Source: Acanthopleura granulata (Eukaryota > Mollusca > Polyplacophora > Chitonida > Chitonidae). From it: a DNA stretch of 64,000 nt. The notes below the pieces were generated by a model. It made no database searches. It worked only from the letters and a program-made list of their open reading frames with translations, and was not told where the DNA came from. The stretch's first letter is position 1; each line of letters starts with the position of its first letter. This document shows positions 1 to 11,442 of this stretch, in pieces. The position numbers were made by a program, and so were the translations under genes. The DNA lies in assembly GCA_016165875.1 (NCBI GenBank), contig JABBOT010000082.1, positions 5,259,168 through 5,323,167 of the forward strand, in the 5' to 3' direction.

Positions 1-3000
1 ATGTATTGCCGAAGAAGTAAGGAATTGCGGTGTTGAGCATTGGAAAATAGCCCGTTGCGCATGCAAATTAGTCAACGGTGCTGTAACGTATCTTTCGTTT
101 TAACATACTTTCCTTCTTAGGAATGAATAATATACAAGAGGCATATCATTCACAGCCGCGTACTAGATGTGAATTAATTTCAATGGGCGCTCTAGTAATA
201 TACCAAATGCTCCCTAGGGCAACCATCACTCTGACGAATTTGGCCAGACACAGTGTTAAAACCGATGATTAAACCCTAACATCTGCATTTTCAATCTCTA
301 GGGCACACGAGGCTTAGAGAATTAGATTCCACCACTCTTACTGCTTGCGAGCCGTTGGTGACAATAAGTGGTGAACTACCCCACTGTGACTGTTTGGGCA
401 GTGCAACGCTCATTGAAAACGATATGTGTTCCTCCAACATGGAGTGCATATCTATATGCCACAAGAGGAAAAGTTCGTTAGTAGCTTGCCATAGAGCGGG
501 TGGTTTATTTAGGAGTTTTTGGTTTCCTCCATCCAGAGAATTGCTCACTATCGTGTGCCTGAGAGGTTCTTCCGTATGGCGTTAATCAACAAAATAAATG
601 AATAAACACAAGAAAAAAAGAGAGAGGACGCGTTCAAATAATAGAACAGAGAGGATCACAGAGACCAAATGCAACTATTTTGGAGATAAATTTCATCACG
701 CCTCTGCCTTTGTCTCTGAGAAGTGTCAGCAATTGTTTTATCGGCCGAAATTGGCAGCGATTTCAATATTAATCACACTTCTTCTTGAAGCAATCTGCCA
801 GCAGGCAACTATTTCGCAGTTGATTCATCTGTAATTAGGCGAAATACCTAGACGTGTGAACATCCTGGAAGTTTTCCCAAACACTGCTACCACTGTCTGC
901 GAGAAAATCACCACCATTGCTAAGTGCACCGCTTCGATGTGACTCGTTGCGCCGATAAAGTCTTAAATTCTGTGCACACCCAAGGTTTTCTTTTTGATTT
1001 ACTGCTTGAGGGTCAGAAATCATTAGCTGATTTTATTAATGGGGTAACTGAACAAATAATATTCTGCTTTTATCCAGTGTTTTTTGAGAGTATTTTTATC
1101 GAGATCCCCACTATTTGCCCGATGGTCTTGTAGTCACAGCTGTCGGGTTCAAAAGATGGACACATTGGCCATTTATGTATATGGCAAGTTTACGAGTATG
1201 TGGTGTGGGCTTCACTTAAAACCATTTGTCCTTTGTTCTCTGTAGTGTTAACGAATTAACGCATAACTAGCTCGCTGTTTCGAAGAAAAACCTGCAAATG
1301 GCCTTAAATTGTTGGAATAATGCGCATACAGCTCGACATGCACAATAGCTTATTAGGCAATTCAATTCAGCTCAACTGGTCGTACGCAAATGAGCCGATG
1401 ATTCAGACAGTGTGCACCAAAGGACTGGGGTACAATTCCACTGGAATTGAGCCGTTGTCTTACGATCCAATACAACAGTCGGACTGAGTTGAATCGTGAG
1501 ATTCCATGTATTCAGAGCTTACAGAGTGTTTTATTTTTAGTCTACTGCTTCCAGTCGTATGGAACAGAGTTCTGTCCTTTTCCCGTTGGATGATGAGAGT
1601 TCGCAGTTGTCCATTTTCTTTTCCGTTATGAAGGGTTCAAACTAGAAACTGAATGGTCACTGGCAAAAAAATTCCCGTCTTCGCACTCTATTCTGTCAAA
1701 GTAATATGACAGAGACTTGTCTGTATTTGACAAATTCTGTCAATGCTTTATGCCGCAGAAAGAACAGTGTCTTTTACTTTTTATGTGTGTAGACAGTGTG
1801 ATATGGCGTGAAGCTGATCGCTTAATTATCCGGGATCTTTGCTGTTCTCGCATGAATCATCGACTGGAATAACCTGCTCCGTCGATTTGTGAGGTGACAA
1901 CGTTTATGACATATCGTTTCTATCGTATTGCTATGATCAACGGCTGCTGTCTTATCAATGAAGGCAGACCTCTAACGTCCACAAAGGTGAACAGTTGTTG
2001 AAGGAGAAAAAGCAAATTAAAAAAAAAGTTAAATTTTATCTGGATTTAAATTATTTGGTTTTAAACTACAGAATTCTCCTACGAATTGTTCAGGAATCCT
2101 TTCTACATGAAAAAGTAAACCTGTAAGGAGCACATCATTCGATTAGGAATGATACAGATTTTTGTTGCACTATATCCTGTCAGATATTTTTATGCTTTCA
2201 CGTTTTACTTTTGTAAAGTCTTTGCAATGAATATTTCATAGGGTCTGCACAGCAGCAATGTTGAATCTGCTTGCTTGTCGCATGGGTGTACACATTGAAT
2301 GTCATGAATTTATGTTATCTTGTGGTAAATCGATAGATCATGTTAGTGTTACAAACATAAGCTGGTATAGCCCCTTGTGCCACTGTCAATCGATACCAAT
2401 GATCTTGAAAAATTTCATCCCTCGAGAACAGGGGAGAGAGGGAAGGGGGAGATTGTTGGTTGAAGACTTAGTATAGATGACATGAAGGTCAACAAGTGCA
2501 GATATGCTCGACATCCACCTTGACATTCACTTTCTTAATCTGGCTTTTGTGTAAGGTGCCATTATGTTTCGCTAACGTGCAGTCCTATCATGCAAATTGC
2601 TACAGTCCATATTTCCATTATTGTCATTTGAAATTATCATCTGATGAATGGGGGCAAGTCTTCTGTTCAGGCTAATTAGCCCTAAGCTGTGGAATTATAT
2701 GCCGTTATGTTTACAATGCGTATTCCATGTATTTACCAAGAATGGATTTAATAGCCCATTATTCCAAGTGTTGTGCCTGAAATGTGAACGTGCATGCTTC
2801 CGTAAATGCGCTTGACAAGCAAGAACTCGAATTTGGTGACAACACAATTCCTTCTTTCAATCTCTACTTGACAAGAGATTATGTGAAAAATTGTCCATAA
2901 GGATTTCATGATCTCGGTATTTATCCACATACACTGTATCTATGAATGTATGTGGTAACTATGAGGGTGGTTTAAAATTTGTACTTGAAAAAACATTTCT

Positions 3001-3170
3001 AATTTTCTACATATATATCTAGAAAAAGTAGATATATCATGTGACATGGTGGCAACGGGTCGTTCCGTAGTACAACGTGGAGCTGACGTTCACAGTCTTT
3101 GTCATTCACAACTTATTTCGACATGAGTTGACCTCAGTAAACAGGCGATTCGCTGGTAGCCGATCGATAT
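1..3170. other. Unrecognised non-coding stretch
   Basis: No gene, RNA or repeat is recognised here. The open frames are all under 100 codons and show no family motif. The sequence is AT-rich with short homopolymer runs. A short imperfect inverted repeat (CATATATATCTA around 3012, then TAGATATATC) is the only local structure noted. It is too short and too AT-rich to be given a meaning. Confidence 0.6.
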
Positions 3171-3180
3171 GGTCAACCTG

Positions 3181-3296
3181 TGTATGGTCGTGGGTTTCCC
3201 AGGGCTCTGCCCGGTTTCCTCCAACCATAATGCTGGCCGTCGTATAAGTGAAATATTCTTGAGTACGGCGTAAAACACCAATCAAATAAATAAATA
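3181..3296 (+). repeat. SINE fragment, tail half
   Basis: This is the 3' part of the tRNA-headed SINE family seen seven times in the window. It shows the diagnostic order: GGTCGTGGGTTTCCC, then CCCGGTTTCCTCC, a block ending GTATAAGTGAAATATTC, GAGTACGGCGTAAAAC and a short AAATAAATAAAT tail. No tRNA-like head is visible upstream, so this copy is 5'-truncated, as is common for SINEs. The open frame that covers it on the minus strand is an artefact of the repeat. Confidence 0.8.
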
Positions 3297-3968
3297 CACG
3301 GGCGACTGTCCGGTCACAGATTGTAAAAGCTCTACAACTGATCAGGCTAGCGAAAGTCAACTGAGGCCATTAGCAACTATCCAAATCCAACCCTGGCTGG
3401 ACTGCCGCTTTACATTCGTGGGTTGTCAGGTACCAACTTAGGTGCCACACACTCATCGAATGGCATGATATAAGTGTTATATCGTCCAAAAATGCGTCTA
3501 ATATACACAGTGAAGTAAAGAAGAAGAAAACGAGGCTTTTGTGGATGAACAGATTTCATTTTATATCATCGTAAGAGTGATTTGATCCCTTATGCTCAAA
3601 CATACGTCGGACTAGACTATTATTTTTTGTCAATAAACCAAGACGCTGTATATCACTAAGGAACATATTGATTGCAAGTGTGCAACTTCATCAACGTTTA
3701 AATACCACAGAAGGCAGTCAAGCGTATTAAATCGACGATGTCCAAATGTCACATGATTGATCGTGCTGTAAGGTTATAATTACTCTGGGATGACGATTCC
3801 CATTTACGACATTTTTCGGAGAGAATGATATAGAAGGTTCACGACCAGTCATCACGCATATTCTCATTCATCTTTGGCTTGACCAAAGCAAAGTGTAATA
3901 AAGTTTCCAAAAAACAGCGCACCATGGTTTCTCCTTAGCCATATTCCATTTCCTGTTAATAATTTACC

Positions 3969-4145
3969 TATTTATTTGTTTGATTGGTGTTTTATGCCAC
4001 ACCCAAGAATATTTCACTTACACGAAAGCGGCCAACATTATGGTGGGATGAAACCGGGCAGAGCCTGGGGGAAACCCACAACCACCCGCAAGTTACTGGC
4101 AGATCGGAGAGGAAGCCAACATGAGCTAGACGTGAACTCACACCA
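3969..4145 (-). repeat. SINE copy, reverse orientation
   Basis: This is the same SINE family read from its tail. ATTTATTTGTTTGATTGGTG is followed by the conserved body through AATATTTCACTTACACG, TATGGTGGGATGAAACCGGG and CCCACAACCACCCGCAAG. It then runs into GGAAGCCAACATGAGCTAG and GTGAACTCACACC, which is the start of the B-box side of the head. The copy is longer towards the head than the one at 3181 but still lacks the A-box end. The two copies lie about 700 bp apart in opposite orientation. Confidence 0.8.
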
Positions 4146-4489
4146 GACACATTCCTATTATTGTTCGACATTCTGTTAAAATAGAGGCTTAATTTAACAT
4201 GTTTTGTAAATGATTCCCCTCAAGTTCGTAAGTGTCCAGTTACATACAATGCTGAAAAAGATGTATGGAATGTGGAATATGCAAATAAAATCATGGTGCC
4301 CCATAAGACACGAATGAAACACCAGCGAATCAAATGTATTTGGAGACAAAACGGTAGGTGATCGATTTCAACCGCTACCTTCGTATATATAACTTTATGA
4401 ACGGGTGCAACAGCTGTTAATGGTGTTAAATGCGGACAGGTCTTGTCGAGTCGAGGCTAGACGCTTAACTGAAATATTAACTAGTCTGA

Positions 4490-4725
4490 TAACCAGTTAC
4501 TCCAATGAACTTTCATTGACTCCCCCTTTACGTAAATGATAGATCGTAAACGGCGACAATTGCTTCAGTCTTGCAAGGCCTACTGGGAGTAAAGATCCTT
4601 TGCTTGACGGGAAATGATGGTAAGTGGAAAGGATCCTGGGTCCCTTCGTATCAGACGATACACAGCTGCATTGGGCTAGGCTGACGGGCAAAATTAAGTT
4701 GCTGAAATCGAAGACACTATTCACG
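4490..4725 (-). pseudogene. Array unit A, distal coding-like block
   Basis: This is an open minus-strand stretch whose peptide is closely repeated in unit C (9147-9416). Both carry HHFPSSKGSL, PVGLARLKQLSPF and a HL..G.VNE end. The retained frame between two diverged copies suggests past coding, or a young repeat that has simply not yet picked up stops here. The family is not recognised. The equivalent part of unit B (about 6420-6530) keeps only the beginning and then diverges. No start codon or splice site could be fixed. Confidence 0.4.
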
Positions 4726-5178
4726 TAAGATCACACACTTAAGACACTATTCTCTCTAGGGTTCTCGATAAGGTGGCCATTTCGTACGTATGGGTTCTTC
4801 AGCAAGCCCGAGCTTTTCTAAAGGGTAAAACGAATTGTCACTGTAATCCAACAAATTCAGCATCTTAAATAACAATGGCAAAATATGGCAAATGACTACA
4901 AATTCTAGATTGGTTGGTCGTACCCACTGATGAGTTATTAGCCACTGTTTCTGTCTATTTTGGGGTTGAGCAGTTTTATTCTTCCTACGGTTTTCTTTTC
5001 TTTAGATCTGGTAGGTTGCTTGCTTGTCTGAATATCTTTCTACCATATCGGATGGAGTGCTCTCCCTTCAGATCCTTTCTGTATATTTCCCTTATTCTGT
5101 ATTAATTATACACGGAGAGCCTAGAAACATGAGCACCCTGACCTCAACATGGTTAATATCGAACCGGAATTTAATTGC

Positions 5179-5191
5179 CCCCCCCCCCCCG
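5179..5191. repeat. Poly-C tract
   Basis: A run of about 13 C residues lies inside array unit A. The length is prone to replication slippage and to sequencing error. Confidence 0.9.
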
Positions 5192-5252
5192 TATAGCGAA
5201 TAATAACAGATCGAATAACATTTACTGGTTTACTGGTTTTCCATACTGATGT

Positions 5253-5754
5253 ATTAGCCATCCCCGACCCTGGGATCTGTTTCATGTTTGCCTGCATTTA
5301 CAGTCATATATCCTATTTCCTCTTCACAAATATTTGCCACAACCATCGGCCATGCTGGGACCGTGTTCACGATTTCTGACCGATTTGTGGGATACGCAAA
5401 CATCTCTGGTTGATGAAGGGTTGAAACCTTTTATATTCCTGTAGCTAGGGATCCTTTGTGAGGTCATCAAACGGTCAGTTTGACCCTCTCATTTAGAAGC
5501 ATTCTCTATCCCCAGTGAGAAAGCCACATTTCACATCTTTTTTGACACCGGCCCTCGTCTTATCCTCAAAAGAGAATCCATGGTCCACAGAGACTTGTTT
5601 TCCTTTTCACCGAACGAAGTCAGGTTTAGAGAATGTTGCCTTTTTGGCAGAAACGGTCACACATATTAGATTTTCTTCTCGGTCTGTGAACTCAAAAATG
5701 TCTAAAGCGCCTGAAGAGACTAAATGGCCACAGATTTCAAATGCGAAGTGAAAG
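5253..5754 (-). pseudogene. Array unit A, two coding-like blocks of an unknown protein
   Basis: The upstream block (about 5754 down to 5493) reads as a continuous peptide with GALDIFEFTDREENLICVTV and, after one TGA at 5607-5609, continues to VKCGFLTGDRECF. The downstream block (about 5430 down to 5253) reads AYPTNRSEIVNTVPAWPMVV, then ANICEEE and GKHETDP. About 100 bp separate them. That gap ends in a pyrimidine-containing CAACCAG that could be a 3' splice site, which I infer and do not show. Units B and C give matching peptides in the same order, so the reading frame is likely real. I do not recognise the family. The cysteines and beta-rich look would suit a secreted domain, but that is a guess. 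The in-frame stop indicates decay. Confidence 0.45.
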
Positions 5755-6089
5755 AAAAGTCGCTACTAATAAAGTTCTGCATTCAGAAATAAGAATGTAT
5801 TGTTTTGTGTCGCATTATTCGCTGCCTAGAGGCAATAGTATCTTAATCATGTACTTCACTTTAGGTTAACTTTTTCTTTATGAAGTAGGTCTGAAGTTTT
5901 CAAATCAGTTTTTGTTAAAAATAGAAGATGTTAGCCTTACTTTGTGAATGTGAGAGCCCGAGACACATGACTCAAGTCATCTAATGATTCCGTATTGTTC
6001 CGATGTTTAAAACAATTGCTTTATCAGTGGAGGCGTCCAACTCCAATGTCTTTTAAAGTTGTGGTTGTAAGAGTTCTGTTTGGATAGAT

Positions 6090-8110
6090 TGAACTCTTCT
6101 TAAATACTCTATTCTTAGTGTCTTTTCCATGTATACTGAGATCATAGTGGCTCTGAGCTCTTGAAAGAACTTAATATTTTCTTAACAATGATGGAGATGA
6201 CCACGGCTTTGAGATTGTGTGTGTGTTTTCCATGTGCGTTTTATTGAGGCATATCGTGCATGAGCAACGCGAAAAACACGAATGACACACGGATGAATGA
6301 GAAAAAAATTGGGAGGTAAATCGGTAGGTGATTTAAGCAACATGAGATTTTATAACGGGGCGCAACAGGTGTCAATGATGTTTTTGTCGAGTCTAGACGG
6401 TTACCTGGAATCTTTACTGAAGTATTAAGTAGTCTGCTGACCAGTCAGTTCAATGGCCTTTAATTAACTCGCCCTCTGCGTAAAGGATAGATGGTAAAAG
6501 GCGGCACTAGGGGAGTTTCGAGTTCGAACTCTTTTATCGCAAAAGAAAAGAATTGTCCCACCACATAATGTGACCTGTCTAAATTGTTCGGCAACTTTTT
6601 CGGATTACTATAACACTGGCATCTAGAAAAGTGTCACAAAAAGTTATATAGACTGGACAAACGATGTTAAAAATTGAGCAAATGAAGGTTTGTGAGCTTA
6701 AGAAGTTCCGGGCGGAAAGAAGTGTCATTTGTGTCTCCTGAAGACGGTGAGATAGGTAATTAGTAAATTAGTAAAACGTTTTGACAAGTCATATGATAAA
6801 GTAAGGGTTTTTTTAACTTCAGCAACGTAAGGGTTAGAACACGAGACTTCCCTATTGCCACAGTCTTGAAAGACCTACTCCGAAATAGCAATGGCAATAA
6901 ATGTCAAATGCCTACAGCTTTGAGATTGGCTATTCGTACAAAATGTGAAGGCAGTAGCCACGGTCTTTGTTCATCTTAGGGTTCAGTCTTTTGATTTCCA
7001 AGGCTTCCTGGGATTTTCTTTACTTCTAATCTGTCAGATTGGCTGCTAGTCTCTGAGTAGTTTCTCATTCTATGCAGTGGCCCTATTTTCCCACCCGACT
7101 TTTGCAGTACACTTTGTTTATTCTGTACTAGTTGTTCACGGAGAGACTAGAAACATGAACAACCCCCTGCCCCTTCCTTCATCCTGATTAATATCGGACC
7201 GAGTTCTCAATCTTCCTCCTGTAGAGCGATTCATAACAGATGAAATAACATATTCCTGGGACTAAGGCACCATTCATTGGCCGTCACAATGAAATGATTT
7301 ATTATTATCACTGTAAGATCGCCCCTGTGCAGGAAAAAAATGTGTCTGCCACAATCCGCCTTTACGTCCAGCACTTGTTCTCCCTACAGATGTAGCGTCC
7401 CGGGGATTCGTTTCATGTTTGCCCGTAATTACTATCGTATATTCCATTTCCTCTTCACAAATATTTGCCATGATGATCGGCCATGCTGAGATCGTGTTCA
7501 CGATTTCAGACCGATTTGTGGGATACACAAACGTCTCGCGGGGGGTCTCATTTAAAAGCATTCTCTATCCCTAGTGAGAAAGGCACATTTCACATCTCTT
7601 TTGACACCGGCCATCATCATACTGTCAAGGAAGTTTCCATCCTCCACACAGATTTGATTTCCTTTGTATGAAACGAAGGGTTTATGGAATGTTGCCGTTT
7701 TAGCAAAAACAGTCACTCATACTAGATTTTCTTCGCGGTCCGATAAAACAAAACTGTCTGAAGTGGCTGAAGCGAGTAAAAACTCGCAGATTACATATGT
7801 TAAGCCATCGAAAAAAAAAACCTCGCTAGAAACGTGCAGCATTCTGAAATAAGAGTGTATTGTTTTCCGTCCCATTATTGGCCGACTAAAGGCACTGGCT
7901 AGAATATTCTCTACTTAAATTTGACTTCTTAGTCATGAAGTAGGTTTGAAGTTTGCGAAACTATTTTGCTGAAAAGAGAAGGTATTAGCCTTACTTGGTG
8001 GATGTGAGAGCCAAAAGGCCACATTATGCAAGTCGTCTGATAATTCGCTTTTGCTGAAATATTTTAAGCAAAATTCTTTACTGGTTAATGCGTCCATCCT
8101 TATTGTCATC
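6090..8110 (-). repeat. Array unit B
   Basis: This is the second copy of the local unit. It starts near 6100 with a block shared with unit C (TTTTCCATGTATA...GACATCAT-like, and TCCATGTGCGTTTTATTGAGGC near 6229). It continues through TCGGTAGGTGATTTAAGC (6320), GTCTTGAAAGACCTACTCC (about 6863), TTTCCAAGGCTTCCTGGGATT (about 6997), the two coding-like blocks at 7274-7810, and ends with GTTAGCC-type sequence near 8000. It is the most rearranged of the three copies: its distal block is cut short and the spacer between the two coding-like blocks is missing. Confidence 0.6.
7274..7810 (-). pseudogene. Array unit B, coding-like blocks joined without spacer
   Basis: The minus-strand peptide of the upstream block contains DREENLV, one stop, then VTVFAKTATFHKP, QICVEDGNF and GVKRDVKCAFLTRDREC. 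The second block follows at once: YPTNRSEIVNTISAWPIIMA, NICEEEMEYT, GKHETNPRDATSVG and GLWQTHFFP. The roughly 100 bp that separate these blocks in units A and C are absent, leaving a frame change at the junction. The second block is open for 95 codons (7561 to 7274) and is the best preserved copy of this segment. It is the copy to use when searching for the family. No known family was recognised. Confidence 0.45.
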
Positions 8111-8429
8111 AAAGGACCTCTTGCAACTAGATGGGAGATCGTCTTCCTGTGCTCGCAGTAACAGATCTACTGAAGAATGGCGCAAGGGCTTCCCCGGTAT
8201 ACGGTTGAAGTTGTTATATAACAGGTCTTGCCTTGCAATAGGTCAGCAATAAAAAAAATATTCGTTTCTAACCATGTGCGTTCAGGGTGTCACTTTACAC
8301 AAATAATTCATCCGCTAGTATCTCTTCAAGAAACCATCTATAAGAGGTAGGACTTAAAACAAGTTTTGTTTTACGAATTATGTCGTGAATATATGAATGG
8401 GCTTAGTCGGGCATCTGTTCGGGTGAACT

Positions 8430-8720
8430 GACAAACACTAATAAAGTTGTACATTCTGAAATAAAAATGTCTTATATGCATTCCATTATTGAACGCCTAG
8501 AGGCATCACGATTTGAATGAACTAGGTTTTAAGTTTTCAAAACAATTTCTCTAAAAAGTCAAGGTGTTAGCCTTATTCTGTGGACGTAAGAGCCTAAAGC
8601 CACATTACCACATTACAGCCTAAGTCATTTAATAATTTGCTATTTCGGAGGTGTGTAAACAAAAATACTTCACAGGTTAATGCTTCCATCCGTATTGGCA
8701 TCAAATTTGTGGTTGCAAAA
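8430..8720 (-). repeat. Partial extra copy of the array unit
   Basis: This segment repeats the end of unit B and its counterparts at 5775-6070, 7830-8110 and 10350-10600. It shows ATTCTGAAATAAAAATG, GCCTAGAGGCATCACG, AGGTGTTAGCCTTATTCTGTG and GGTTAATGCTTCCATCC. The coding-like blocks that precede this segment in full units are missing. The segment between 8110 and 8430 is not shared and was not recognised. Confidence 0.6.
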
Positions 8721-9146
8721 GTTCTCTTCTCAAACAACAAACATTAATTTTAATATACTGATGGATTTCAACACATGATGTTCGTCTACTCTTGGTGCCT
8801 TTCCCATGTATAGTGACATCATACCGACACAAAGACCTTAAAGAACGTGTGGTGTAATAGCAATCGAGATGGCTAGGACGTAATTAAGTTTTAGGGTCGT
8901 ATGGTTTCCATGTGCGTAGTTCTGAGACACACCGTGCATGAGTTCATGTATCACGTAAAACACTACTGACACACCGGTGAAAAAGAATGTAGTCTGTAGC
9001 AAAGCGGTAGGTGATTGATTTGAGCCCTCAGCTTTATGCATGAATAAAAGGGGGAGCAACAGCTGTTAATGATGTTTAATGGACATAGGTGCTAGTCGAG
9101 TCGAATCTAGACGCTTAACTGAAATATTAACTAGCCTGATAACCAG

Positions 9147-9416
9147 TTAGTCCAATGGCCTTTCATTTACTCGTCCTCTGAATAAATGACAGATAATAAA
9201 AGGCGACAATTGCTTCAGTCTTGCAAGGCCTACTGGAAACAAAGATCCTTTGCTTGATGGGAAATGATGGTGAGTGCAAGGCATTCCGTGTCCCTTCGTA
9301 TCAAACGATATACAATTGCATTGGACAAGGCGGATGGGCAAAATTAAGTTGCTGTGATCAAGAAAGCTTATCACGTAGAGATAAAAGATGTCTATTCTAT
9401 CTAATATACGAGACAA
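9147..9416 (-). pseudogene. Array unit C, distal coding-like block
   Basis: This is an 89-codon open stretch on the minus strand. Its second half (NLILPIRLVQCNCISFDTKG, then HHFPSSKGSLFPVGLARLKQ) matches unit A at 4490-4725. The first 20 or so residues (ILDRIDIFYLYVISF) have no match in unit A and may lie outside the block. No family is recognised. Confidence 0.4.
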
Positions 9417-9667
9417 AGTGGTTCTTTGGTACTTAAGGAAGATTTGAATCTCCAGATTTGAGATTTACTGGTCCTGTCTATTGGTTTGGGGTCAGCCATG
9501 GTCTCTTTAGCTTGGGGTTGAGTCTTCTGATTCGTAAGCCTTCCTGGAGTTTTCTTTCCTTCGGGCCTAATAGATTGGTCGCTAGTCTCTGAGTTGTTTT
9601 GGAGTATCTCATGGCAAAAAGAGTGCGTTCCTTTCAGACCATTACGGTACATATTGATTAATGTCAA
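9401..9667 (-). pseudogene. Array unit C, K/T/Q-rich coding-like block
   Basis: The minus-strand frame reads NNSETSDQSIRPEGKKTPGR followed by LTNQKTQPQAKETM. Unit B at about 6955-7080 gives a matching peptide with YSETSSQSDRLEVKKIPGS and NQKTEP. The composition is polar and lacks a fold signature, as expected for a disordered linker or a cytoplasmic tail. It lies between the YPTNRSE block and the HHFPSSKGSL block, so it would be an intermediate exon of the same lost gene. Confidence 0.4.
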
Positions 9668-9779
9668 GCAGGAATTTATTTGCCCCTTCCCCGTATAGCG
9701 AATGGTAACAGATAAAATAACGTATTCTCCCGGACTAAGGCACCATGGAATGATTTATAATGATGACTGACAGATTCTC

Positions 9780-10350
9780 CCTGCATGGGAAAAAAATTGT
9801 GTGTGGCAACCCACCGTTAAATCCAGTACTTGCTCCATGCAGAGGTATTGGTCATCCCTGACCCTGGGATCTGGTCCATATTTGCCCGCAATTACAGTCA
9901 TATATCCCCTTTCCTATTCACAAATATTTGCCATAACGATCGACCATGGTGGGATCGTGTTCACGAATTCTGACCGATTTGTGGTATACACAATCTCCTG
10001 GCGATGATGGGTTGAGACCTTTTATATTCTTCTACCTGTGGGTCTCTTGTGAGGTCATTCTGCGGTCAATTTGACCGTCCTATTTAGAGGCATTCTTTAT
10101 CTTCAGTGAGAAAGCCACATCTCTTTTGACGCTGGCCCTCATCATACCCTCAGGAGAGTTTCAATCTTCTACACAGATTTGTTTTCCTTTGTACAGAACG
10201 AAGTTCGGCTTATGGAATGTTGCCGTTGTGGCAAAATTGATCACACATATTAGATTTTCTTCCCTGTCTGCAATATCAAAAATGTCTAAAGCACCTGCAG
10301 CGAATAAATATCCACAGATTTCGTGTGCGAAGTCAAAGAAAAAACCCTAA
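9780..10350 (-). pseudogene. Array unit C, two coding-like blocks
   Basis: The upstream block reads FDFAHEICGYLFAAGALDIF, ADREENLICV, FATTATFHKPNFVLYKGKQI and CVED, then a TGA stop. The downstream block contains TNRSE (the motif shared with units A and B) but has a stop in ANICE*, where A and B read ANICEEE. As in unit A, about 100 bp separate the blocks and end in a possible acceptor GCCAG. The copies differ in the position of their stops, so each decayed on its own after duplication. Confidence 0.45.
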
Positions 10351-10619
10351 TAATAACGTTTTGCATTCGGGAATAAGAATGCATTGTTTTGCATTACAAT
10401 ATTGCACGCCTAGAGGCAGCACGGTCTGAATGAAGTAGGTTTGAAGTTTTCGGAGATAATTTCCCTAAAAAGAGAAGGCGTTGGCATTTTTTATGGATGT
10501 GAGTGCCTAAGGGCACATGACGCAAGGCGTCTAATGGGTCAGTATTGCGAGATCTTAAAAACTCTTCACTACGCAAGGCGTTCCTCTCTGATGCTATCTG
10601 ATTTGTGTTTGCATAAGTT

Positions 10620-11440
10620 TTCTTCTTTTTCAACGTGCCCATGGAGGTGTTTAGTTGATGTTTTGGCTTTCCTTACCTATATGTTTTTCTTACCCATATG
10701 TTTATGTTCAGATGCGACTTCAAAGTATTAGACAGCGTTGAATCCCTGTAGTAGGCGGGGAATTCATGAATACCCCACATCCATTGTGCACTAGTCTTGT
10801 TTACAATGCAGATTCGATAGGTCGATGGGGCTGATTTTGTGTATTGCTGTGCCATACGTTCGTTAAATATTAGCTGCCATGAAAAACCTGTGCGCCACAC
10901 GAGGCAAATGAGCTGCCAACTCTCTGTAGTTTGCGGCTGCACTAATTCCGCTCCATTCTTAAAACTGACCGGCATAGCACATGTACACTTGAAAAATCCA
11001 TGAGTACGGTGTTCAACAGGAATAAATCAAAGTGATACAAGCTTAGTGACTCTCCTGGGCTCGGCTGCTGGTGGCCCTTTTGATTGGCGTTGCTTGTAAT
11101 GTTTTATATGGTGCAAATTAATAATTCCTGTTACAATTACACTTTATGATAGTTGTATAGAAATAACAGAAGTGGATACGCTCAGCCTTCAGAGAAAAGA
11201 ATTATTCGGTGCCCCAATATTTAATGGCATGTACGGGTGCCATTCGATTCACATAATAAAAACGGGAAGCAACAGGTCCGACAGGACGTTCTGCAGAAAG
11301 CCAGCTACGTATACACTCAAAGATTAAGAGTATGGGGATGGTGTCGGCTAACAACCTAACAACGGACAAACTTTCGCTTTTGATGAACATGAAAATGCTT
11401 AATTTGTGACATTATTTCTAGTAATTATTTTGTGTTTCAT
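10620..11440. other. Unrecognised non-coding stretch
   Basis: A 100-codon minus-strand open frame (10975-10673) is present but shows no motif and no repeat in the array. The rest is AT-rich unique sequence. I see nothing I can support as a gene. Confidence 0.5.
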
Positions 11441-11442
11441 TT

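Larger units (their letters stand above)
4270..6070 (-). repeat. Array unit A (first of three diverged copies)
   Basis: This is the first copy of a roughly 1.8-2.0 kb unit that recurs at 6090-8110 and 8760-10600. Shared landmarks in plus-strand order are: GGTAGGTGATCGATTT (about 4352), TAACTGAAATATTAACTAG (about 4467), the block GCTTCAGTCTTGCAAGGCC (4561), AACAATGGCAAAATATGGC (about 4871), the block with ATATTTGCCAC (about 5328), the block with GTTGCCTTTTTGGCAG (about 5635), and a block ending GTTAGCCTTACTTTGTG (about 5929). Coding-like segments are on the minus strand. The boundaries are estimates from where similarity to the other units fades. The unit is not recognised as a known transposon. 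Confidence 0.65.
8760..10600 (-). repeat. Array unit C
   Basis: This is the third copy of the unit. It matches unit A strongly at GGTAGGTGATTGATTTGAGC (9006), TAACTGAAATATTAACTAGC (9116), GCTTCAGTCTTGCAAGGCC (9211), ATATTTGCCATAACGATCG (about 9926) and ATATTAGATTTTCTTCC (about 10245). It matches unit B in the 9440-9660 stretch. Order and orientation of blocks are the same in all units, so the array is a direct, head-to-tail one. Confidence 0.65.

Noticed and set aside
3106..4179. Open frames at 3106-3360 (minus) and 3976-4179 (plus)
   Set aside because: Both are translations of the SINE copies on opposite strands. Their peptides share repeat-derived wording and no protein family.
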